DNA of 64,000 nt, from the NCBI GenBank assembly GCA_038501625.1, contig JAZAYU010000008.1, positions 8,618,938 to 8,682,937 on the forward strand. Direction: 5' to 3'. The stretch is from Corbicula japonica (Eukaryota > Mollusca > Bivalvia > Venerida > Cyrenidae). The position numbers and the translations under genes are program-made. The notes under the pieces are model-generated. The model did not search any database, was not told the origin of the DNA, and saw only the letters and a list, made by a program, of their open reading frames with translations. Shown piece by piece: positions 61,701 to 64,000 of the stretch. Numbering within the stretch: the stretch's first letter is position 1; each line of letters begins with the position of its first letter.

Positions 61701-62575
61701 TCCGTCACAGTTTTCTAAGCAACTATAACATGCAGCAGCCTGATATTTTGTATAATGCTTTATCCTATAGTCCCTTATGGTGCAAAGTGATTTTATGCTC
61801 CTAGCTCATCTACTTCCTGTTAACTGAATACTTATAATTTTACACATAGATCACAAACATGCACAATTTCTGTCGCAGATGTAACATGCAGCAGCCTGAT
61901 GTTTTGCATTTTGCTTTATCCTATAGTCCCATATGGTGAAAAGCAATTTTATGCTCCTTGCTCATCTTCTTCCTGTTTACTGACTAATTTTAGATTTTGT
62001 TACAATACAGGTGCCTATAGTCCCATATGGTGTAAAGCAATTTTATGCTCTTTGCTCATCTTCTTCCTGCTTACCGACTAATTTTAGATTTTTGTTACTA
62101 TACAGGTGGGCTACACAATCCAAAGGGCATCTTTATAATGCAATTTTTTGCTCATTTGCTCATCTTCCTGTTTTCCGACTAATTTTAGATTTTGTTACTA
62201 TACAGGTGCCTATAGTCCCATATGGTGTAAAGCAATTTTATGCTCTTTGCTCATCTTCTTCCTGTTTACCGACTAAATTTAGATTTTGTTACTATACAGG
62301 TGCCCTACACAATCAAAAGGGCATCTTTATCACTATATAGGTTTATTTATAGAGGTGTAATACATAAACCAAAGGGCATCTTTACAGAAAACTGCAAATT
62401 ACATTTTGTAAGTCATATTTCTCACAGCGGGGGTATCACTAGTGAGCATTAGCTCACAGATTTACTTGTTTTCTCTGTGTATTTCTAGGAGTGCCTTTAC
62501 AGTGGAAGGTTGGAGACAGCAGCATCATACCTCATCATTCTACAGAATCTGGAGAAACCTATAGCCAGTAGACAG
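26145..62575 (+). CDS. RIC1: RIC1, RAB6A exchange factor subunit (5' two thirds)
   Basis: Twenty-four GT-AG exons join without a frame break into 938 codons: 26145-26285, 28955-29062, 30211-30299, 31602-31709, 32821-32963, 33672-33805, 34738-34829, 35316-35404, 36510-36654, 46799-46847, 48151-48297, 49071-49247, 49548-49658, 50264-50353, 50882-51047, 51713-51820, 52224-52378, 53152-53280, 56125-56221, 56816-56949, 57482-57528, 58134-58258, 58890-59032, 62489-62575. The start [11 protein letters not shown] matches the RIC1 N-terminus, and landmarks such as [32 protein letters not shown] and CARKTE follow in order. Residues up to about 700 form the WD40-like propeller part. From VWLPLFPK (residue 728) the helical RIC1 domain begins. 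RIC1 with RGP1 activates RAB6 for retrograde traffic to the Golgi. Human RIC1 has about 1420 residues, so about 480 lie beyond the window. The loop after LQGEDKLYL is shorter than in human. Confidence 0.95.
27073..27097. repeat. CAT microsatellite
   Basis: Eight to nine uninterrupted CAT triplets in intron 1; a second, shorter run is at 27001-27011. Confidence 0.85.
27262..28303. mobile_element. Non-autonomous hAT element in RIC1 intron 1
   Basis: Flanked by a perfect 8-bp duplication TATTAAGC (27254-27261 and 28304-28311). The left end is CAGGGTTGGCAAAATGCCGG and the reverse complement of the right end is CAGGGTTGGGCGGTAAATAC. Both begin with the CAGGG typical of hAT. Subterminal regions repeat TATTTACCGG/AATACTGGCA words. 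No transposase frame. Confidence 0.93.
28682..28727. repeat. AAT microsatellite
   Basis: An uninterrupted run of about 14 AAT/ATA triplets in intron 1, shortly before exon 2. Confidence 0.9.
28955..29062 (+). CDS. RIC1: RIC1 exon 2
   Basis: Residues 48-83, PAVQIVSY through [14 protein letters not shown]. Acceptor TTTATAG, donor ATT|GTAAGT. The hAT element at 27262 lies in the intron before it. Confidence 0.95.
30211..30299 (+). CDS. RIC1: RIC1 exon 3
   Basis: Starts [12 protein letters not shown] behind CACTTTTCAG. Ends two bases into residue 113 at AG|GTAATT. Confidence 0.88.
31602..31709 (+). CDS. RIC1: RIC1 exon 4
   Basis: [12 protein letters not shown] to LLSQIT, a variable loop followed by a strand. 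Acceptor CTCATTTCAG, donor TG|GTAATA. Confidence 0.88.
32240..32755. repeat. Interspersed repeat, uninterrupted copy
   Basis: Shares ATTAAAAACATAA-like and GACAACAAC(A/T)AAAGGTGG words with the two halves at 44170-44422 and 46384-46570. TGACGTCA occurs twice near 32370 and 32392. Sits in intron 4. Class unknown. Confidence 0.6.
32821..32963 (+). CDS. RIC1: RIC1 exon 5
   Basis: Encodes [20 protein letters not shown] and LNWSGTEN, a propeller blade (human equivalent ends ATSDGLLHLIHWEG). Donor AGAG|GTTAGT. Confidence 0.92.
33672..33805 (+). CDS. RIC1: RIC1 exon 6
   Basis: [20 protein letters not shown] to AVHRND; completes residue 197 and ends in phase 0 at GGT|GTAAGT. Confidence 0.92.
33945..34505. 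repeat. Tandem array in RIC1 intron 6, two alternating half-units
   Basis: GTGTGAATTAATTGAATGTT, TAAATATGTGAAGGCAAGAG, CTAGTGTGCATTTATTGAAT and GTCTACATATGTGAAAGCAA alternate over about four to five dimers of roughly 115-120 bp. Two related halves of about 58 bp form each dimer. One dimer near 34310 has lost 14 bases. Confidence 0.9.
34738..34829 (+). CDS. RIC1: RIC1 exon 7
   Basis: [20 protein letters not shown] then [11 protein letters not shown], equivalent to human NNKYRLMAFGCVSG. Donor GG|GTTAGT. Confidence 0.93.
35316..35404 (+). CDS. RIC1: RIC1 exon 8
   Basis: [20 protein letters not shown], then LQVSC. Acceptor TCTCTTTCAG, donor CCCG|GTAGGT. Confidence 0.92.
35980..36379. mobile_element. 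TA-flanked MITE with a nested pogo-like insertion
   Basis: Perfect 12-bp ends CAGTCTAACCTG and CAGGTTAGACTG, flanked by TA at 35978-35979 and 36380-36381. Inside, from 36142 behind another TA, CAGTAGAGCTCCGCTATAT and TATCGCGAAATCC resemble pogo/Tigger ends. Located in intron 8. Confidence 0.8.
36510..36654 (+). CDS. RIC1: RIC1 exon 9
   Basis: [20 protein letters not shown], then [20 protein letters not shown]; one of the best conserved blades. The intron after it is 10.1 kb, the longest in the window. Confidence 0.95.
36851..37728 (+). mobile_element. Tc1-like element, deleted, in RIC1 intron 9
   Basis: TA on both sides (36849-36850 and 37729-37730). Ends CTGAGTGCCAATGAAAACGC and its exact reverse complement; the inverted repeats continue for about 50 bp. 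A plus-strand frame near 37175-37270 gives [16 protein letters not shown] and [13 protein letters not shown], the helix-turn-helix start of Tc1/mariner transposases, with a stop between them. The catalytic part is missing. The last 250 bp contain a module also present at 54019-54175. Confidence 0.85.
38844..39170. repeat. Tandem expansion of one arm of the second hairpin family
   Basis: GGAGACCAGTCTCAAATCTC followed by AGGCATCTGATT repeats about seven times with a unit near 44 bp, all in the same orientation, instead of the palindrome found elsewhere. Confidence 0.85.
40602..41036 (+). mobile_element. Helentron-like non-autonomous element, copy 1
   Basis: Starts TTTTTGTGTCGCCCATTCG, whose arm pairs locally with GAAAAGGCGATAC. 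About two core units with GTTATGCCCC follow. Near the 3' end GGGCG pairs with the 5' CGCCC; then a GTGTTC-aact-GAACAC hairpin, CCAT and terminal CTTG followed by TT. No open frame. Structure fits Helentron-type (HINE/pearl-like) elements. Confidence 0.7.
42403..42560. repeat. TTAA-flanked fold-back hairpin family (about 20 copies)
   Basis: This copy begins TTAACCCTTTCTTCCAT and ends GAGGAAAGGGTTAA, so the terminal repeats and TTAA target site are visible. Consensus arms are AACAGTGTAGATCCAGATCA, GCTGGCACATCCTTGCCATC and TGATCAGGATCTGCACTGTT, then a loop GGTCAGAAATAACCTAAT, then the reverse complement. Other copies lie near 16970-17181, 20471-20660, 29109-29350, 29975-30127, 30484-30715, 31247-31443, 31827-32060, 33298-33480, 38000-38280, 40125-40300, 41360-41567, 41720-41960, 46888-47302 (interrupted), 49935-49980 (scrap), 51112-51350, 52130-52198 (half), 56555-56782, 56985-57140 and 57760-57940. 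TTAA with CCCTTT ends suggests mobilisation by a piggyBac-type transposase; that is inference. Confidence 0.85.
43386..44115. mobile_element. TA-flanked MITE
   Basis: The left end CTGTGGTATCATTTTATTT and right end AAATTAAATGATACCACAG are inverted repeats with TA outside both. Subterminal GCGCGAATTTA and TTCGCGCAA words occur near each end. No transposase. Confidence 0.8.
44170..44422. repeat. Left part of an interspersed repeat split by the Helentron-like element
   Basis: Together with 46384-46570 it matches the uninterrupted copy at 32240-32755 in the same order, so it marks the insertion target of the element between them. Confidence 0.6.
44423..46383 (+). mobile_element. Helentron-like element, copy 2, with 159-bp tandem core
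   Basis: The 5' arm GTGTCGCCTGC pairs with GCAGGTAGACAC nearby and perfectly with GCAGGCGACAC at 46347-46357. A GTGTTC-cgca-GAACAC hairpin then leads to terminal CTAG (46380-46383) before TT. The core is about 11 units of 159 bp (TACTTGTCCTATTCACTTCA at 44551, 44710, 44869 and so on) with CAACTTTAACATGAAACTTA and GAGTTATGCCCCTTTCAAAT. Because 159 is 53 codons, the minus strand stays open for 340 residues at 45433-44411. This is a repeat artefact, not a gene. Later units decay. Confidence 0.8.
46384..46570. repeat. Right part of the split interspersed repeat
   Basis: AGACAACAACTAAAGGTGG and CCAATCAAATTAAATTTTAA correspond to GGACAACAACAAAAGGTGGG and CCAATCAAATTCAAGCAAAT in the copy at 32590-32715. 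Confidence 0.6.
46799..46847 (+). CDS. RIC1: RIC1 exon 10 (small)
   Basis: Only 49 nt: completes a Ser codon and adds [16 protein letters not shown]. Acceptor TTTATTTGCAG, donor ATG|GTAAGA. Its phases fit exons 9 and 11 exactly, which supports it despite its size. Confidence 0.85.
46941..47118. mobile_element. 178-bp TA-flanked MITE inside a hairpin repeat
   Basis: Ends CATTCAAACCTGTCT and, reversed, CAGTGAAACCTGCCT, flanked by TA at 46939-46940 and 47119-47120. Removing it restores the AACAGTGTAGATCCAGATCA word of the TTAA hairpin family, which proves the order of insertion. Confidence 0.85.
47511..48150 (+). repeat. 80-bp minisatellite carrying the exon 11 splice acceptor
   Basis: GAGTATGGTTTATGGGGTAC units begin at 47591, 47671, 47751, 47831, 47911, 47991 and 48071, exactly 80 bp apart, and the real exon 11 starts at 48151 in register. 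A degenerate unit precedes them at about 47511. Each unit has CTCACTGACTATTTTCAG immediately before the GAG, as exon 11 does. About 40 bases of each unit are homologous to the exon start. Confidence 0.95.
48151..48297 (+). CDS. RIC1: RIC1 exon 11
   Basis: [20 protein letters not shown] to [12 protein letters not shown] (human SWGAEGYHLWVIS ... KSVLTVNPCM). Its acceptor ACTATTTTCAG and first 40 bases are repeated seven times upstream. Confidence 0.95.
49071..49247 (+). CDS. RIC1: RIC1 exon 12
   Basis: [20 protein letters not shown] to SNWPIR, phase 0 both ends. Lacks about 30 residues of the Ser-rich loop found in human. Confidence 0.95.
49548..49658 (+). CDS. RIC1: RIC1 exon 13
   Basis: [20 protein letters not shown], then [17 protein letters not shown]. 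Donor CAG|GTTAAA. Confidence 0.95.
50264..50353 (+). CDS. RIC1: RIC1 exon 14
   Basis: [20 protein letters not shown], then [10 protein letters not shown]. Donor GAG|GTCAGT. Confidence 0.95.
50882..51047 (+). CDS. RIC1: RIC1 exon 15
   Basis: [19 protein letters not shown], then [20 protein letters not shown]. Ends one base into residue 597. Confidence 0.95.
51713..51820 (+). CDS. RIC1: RIC1 exon 16
   Basis: [20 protein letters not shown], then VLTSVKMDV; human has QEVSMSRYIPHP. Donor TTG|GTAAGT. Confidence 0.95.
52224..52378 (+). CDS. RIC1: RIC1 exon 17
   Basis: A Ser-rich linker, then [20 protein letters not shown] (human [20 protein letters not shown]). Donor CCA|GTATGT. Confidence 0.95.
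53152..53280 (+). CDS. RIC1: RIC1 exon 18
   Basis: [20 protein letters not shown], then [13 protein letters not shown]. Donor AAG|GTACTT is weak, and an inserted element begins 18 bp downstream of the exon. Confidence 0.94.
53299..55423. mobile_element. 2.1-kb TTAA-flanked inverted-repeat element in RIC1 intron 18
   Basis: TTAA at 53295-53298 and 55424-55427 flank ends AGGAATACGTTCGGCTG and CAGCCGAACGTATTCCT. A second inverted pair of 27 bp, including ACACACTTCCGGTTC, lies about 190 bp inside each end (53495-53530 and 55200-55230). No transposase frame is visible. TTAA targets suggest a piggyBac-mobilised element. A segment at 54019-54175 is shared with the Tc1-like element in intron 9. Confidence 0.8.
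56125..56221 (+). CDS. RIC1: RIC1 exon 19
   Basis: [14 protein letters not shown], then [15 protein letters not shown]; start of the RIC1 helical domain. Confidence 0.95.
56816..56949 (+). CDS. RIC1: RIC1 exon 20
   Basis: [19 protein letters not shown] to YCGVERT (human AVLFEDALVLGAVNDTLLY ... FCVVERT). Phase 0 at GTAAGT. Confidence 0.95.
57482..57528 (+). CDS. RIC1: RIC1 exon 21 (small)
   Basis: 47 nt encoding [15 protein letters not shown], with two bases of the next codon; human SQIYLHHILRQLLVR. Confidence 0.94.
58134..58258 (+). CDS. RIC1: RIC1 exon 22
   Basis: [12 protein letters not shown], then [20 protein letters not shown] and KEPIP. Confidence 0.95.
58890..59032 (+). CDS. RIC1: RIC1 exon 23
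   Basis: [20 protein letters not shown], then [10 protein letters not shown] and GNPKDLFE. Donor GAG|GTATGT, phase 0. Confidence 0.95.
60194..62468 (+). mobile_element. Helentron-like element A, ends 20 nt before exon 24
   Basis: Begins with a TATACCCCC..CTTC-gaa-GAAG.GGGGGTATA hairpin. The 5' ACCCCCGC is matched by GCGGGGGT at 62427-62434. A GTGAGC-atta-GCTCAC hairpin and terminal CTTG (62465-62468) before TT close it. Core units repeat CTATAGTCCCATATGGTGTA, AAGCAATTTTATGCTC and TTGCTCATCTTCTTCCTG. Interrupted at 60362 by element B. Confidence 0.75.
60362..61603 (+). mobile_element. Helentron-like element B, nested in A
   Basis: Starts CTTTTTAGCTCGACTATTC, pairing locally with GAATAGGGGAGCTA and distally with GAATAGTC at 61567-61574. 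A GCTGTC-tcctct-GACAGC hairpin leads to CTTG at 61600-61603. Core units of about 150 bp carry CATAACTTTAAAACTACTTG, ACCATCAAAATCTACATCAT and AAGTTATGCCCCTTTTTC. Element A sequence resumes right after it with ATGCTCCTTGCTCATC. Confidence 0.75.
62489..62575 (+). CDS. RIC1: RIC1 exon 24 (last in window)
   Basis: 87 nt: [20 protein letters not shown], then LEKPIASRQ (human [20 protein letters not shown]). First donor CAG|GTCAGT at 62576. The last 60 or so bases and the donor are repeated 20 times downstream, so which donor is used cannot be told from sequence. Confidence 0.9.
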
Positions 62576-64000
62576 GTCAGTGCAATCCCTTCATATCATA
62601 CCTCATCATTCTACAGAACCTGGAGAAACCTATAGCCAGTAGACAGGTCAGTGAAATCCCTTCATATCATACCTCATCATTCTACAGAACCTGGAGAAAC
62701 CTATAGCCAGTAGACAGGTCAGTGAAATCCCTTCATATCATACCTCATCATTCTACAGAACCTGGAGAAACCTATAGCCAGTAGACAGGTCAGTGCAATC
62801 CCTTCATATCATACCTCATCATTCTACAGAATCTGGAGAAACCTATAGCCAGTAGACAGGTCAGTCCAATCCCTTCATATCATACCTCATCATTCTACAG
62901 AATCTGGAGAAACCTATAGCCAGTAGACAGGTCAGTGCAATCCCTTCATATCATACCTCATCATTCTACAGAACCTGGAGAAACCTATAGCCAGTAGACA
63001 GGTCATTGCAATCCCTTCATATCATACCTCATCATTCTACAGGAGCTGAAGAAACCTATAGTCAGTAGACAGGTCAGTGCAATCCCTTCATATCATACCT
63101 CATCATTCTACAGAATCTGGAGAAACCTATAGCCAGTAGACAGGTCAGTGCAATCCCTTCATATCATACCTCATCATTCTACAGAATCTGGAGAAACCTA
63201 TAGCCAGTAGACAGGTCAGCGCAATCCCTTCATATCATATCTCATCATTCTACAGAATCTGGAGAAACCTATAGCCAGTAGTCAGGTCAGCGCAATCCCT
63301 TCATATCATACCTCATCATTCTACAGAATCTGGAGAAACCTATAGCCAGTAGACAGTTCAGTGCAATTCCTTCATATCATACCTCATCATTCTACAGAAT
63401 CTGGAGAAACCTATAGCCAGTAGACAGGTCAGTGCAATCCCTTCATATCATACCTCATCATTCTACAGAATCTGGAGAAACCTATAGCCAGTAGACAGGT
63501 CAATGCAATCCCTTCATATCATACCTCATCATTCTATAGAATCTGGAGAAACCTATAGCCAGTAGACAGGTCAATGCAATCCCTTCATATCATACCTCAT
63601 CATTCTATAGAATCTGGAGAAACGTATAGCCAGTAGACAGGTCAATGCAATCCCTTCATATCATACCTCATCATTCTATAGAATCTGGAGAAACCTATAG
63701 CCAGTAGACAGGTCAGTGCAATCCCTTCATATCATACCTCATCATTCTATAGAATCTGGAGAAAGGTATAGCCAGTAGACAGGTCAATGCAATCCCTTCA
63801 TATCATACCTCATCATTCTATAGAATCTGGAGAAACCTATAGCCAGTAGACAGGTCAGTGCAATCCCTTCATATCATACCTCATCATTCTATAGAATCTG
63901 GAGAAACCTATAGCCAGTAGACAGGTCAGTGCAATCCCTTCATATCATACCTCATCATTCTATAGAATCTGGAGAAACGTATAGCCAGTAGACAGGTCAG
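62576..64000 (+). repeat. 71-bp minisatellite carrying the exon 24 splice donor
   Basis: Twenty units with no length change: the CAG|GTCA junction recurs at 62646, 62717 and so on every 71 bp to 63995. Each unit contains ATACCTCATCATTCTACAG, then about 30 bases ending AGCCAGTAGACAG, then GTCAGTGCAATCCCTTCA. The first part copies the end of exon 24; the last part is intron. Units differ by point changes only (ACAGAA versus ATAGAA; GTCAGT versus GTCAAT). The array runs off the window. Confidence 0.97.

Noticed and set aside
61899..62452. Cys/Ser-rich plus-strand frames
   Set aside because: They are tandem units of Helentron-like element A, repeating [14 protein letters not shown] translations in shifting frames.
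1..64000. CRISPR arrays, bacterial operons, phage or plasmid features
   Set aside because: The window is intron-rich animal DNA; the regular arrays are minisatellites without unique spacers.

Overview
This is nuclear DNA from an animal, most likely a bivalve mollusc. The evidence is AT-rich sequence, short GT-AG exons scattered through long repeat-filled introns, and a dense set of small DNA transposons and Helentron-like tandem-repeat elements of the kind common in clams. The species is inferred, not proven.

Two conserved genes and one lineage-specific gene can be read exon by exon. On the minus strand, 22597 down to 20242 encodes a complete 180-residue Tctex-type dynein light chain of the DYNLT5 (TCTEX1D1) subfamily in three exons. 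About 3.5 kb away and diverging from it, the plus strand carries RIC1, the catalytic partner in the RIC1-RGP1 exchange factor for RAB6 at the Golgi. Twenty-four exons from 26145 to 62575 join in phase to give 938 codons; the last third of the protein lies beyond the window. At 8212-7592, minus strand, is the last exon of a secreted cystine-knot protein of the noggin/Trunk-PTTH type, with a basic cleavage site before the knot. Its start exon was not found.

Region by region: 1-120 is the right end of a PIF/Harbinger element. 124-1700 is an old tandem array. 2466-3483 is a mariner-like element. 5395-6010 is a Penelope-like reverse transcriptase relic. 7592-8212 is the noggin-like exon. 9012-10547 is a Harbinger element that keeps only the N-terminal part of its transposase. 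11426-11938 holds a doubtful exon pair. 14496-16105 has two arrays of a 20-bp unit. 20242-22597 is DYNLT5. 26145 to the end is RIC1.

The RIC1 introns are a transposon museum: a hAT element with a perfect 8-bp target duplication, about 20 copies of a TTAA-flanked fold-back hairpin, a second hairpin family, TA-flanked elements, a 2.1-kb TTAA element 18 bp after exon 18, and four Helentron-like elements. The most unusual signal is at the exon edges. Exon 11 is preceded by an 80-bp array that repeats its own 3' splice site and first exon bases. Exon 24 is followed by an array of 20 exact 71-bp units that repeat its last exon bases and 5' splice site. Each unit of both arrays contains what looks like an in-frame cryptic microexon (42 nt and 30 nt). 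Exon 24 also has a Helentron-like element ending 20 nt before it, so its branch point probably lies inside the transposon.
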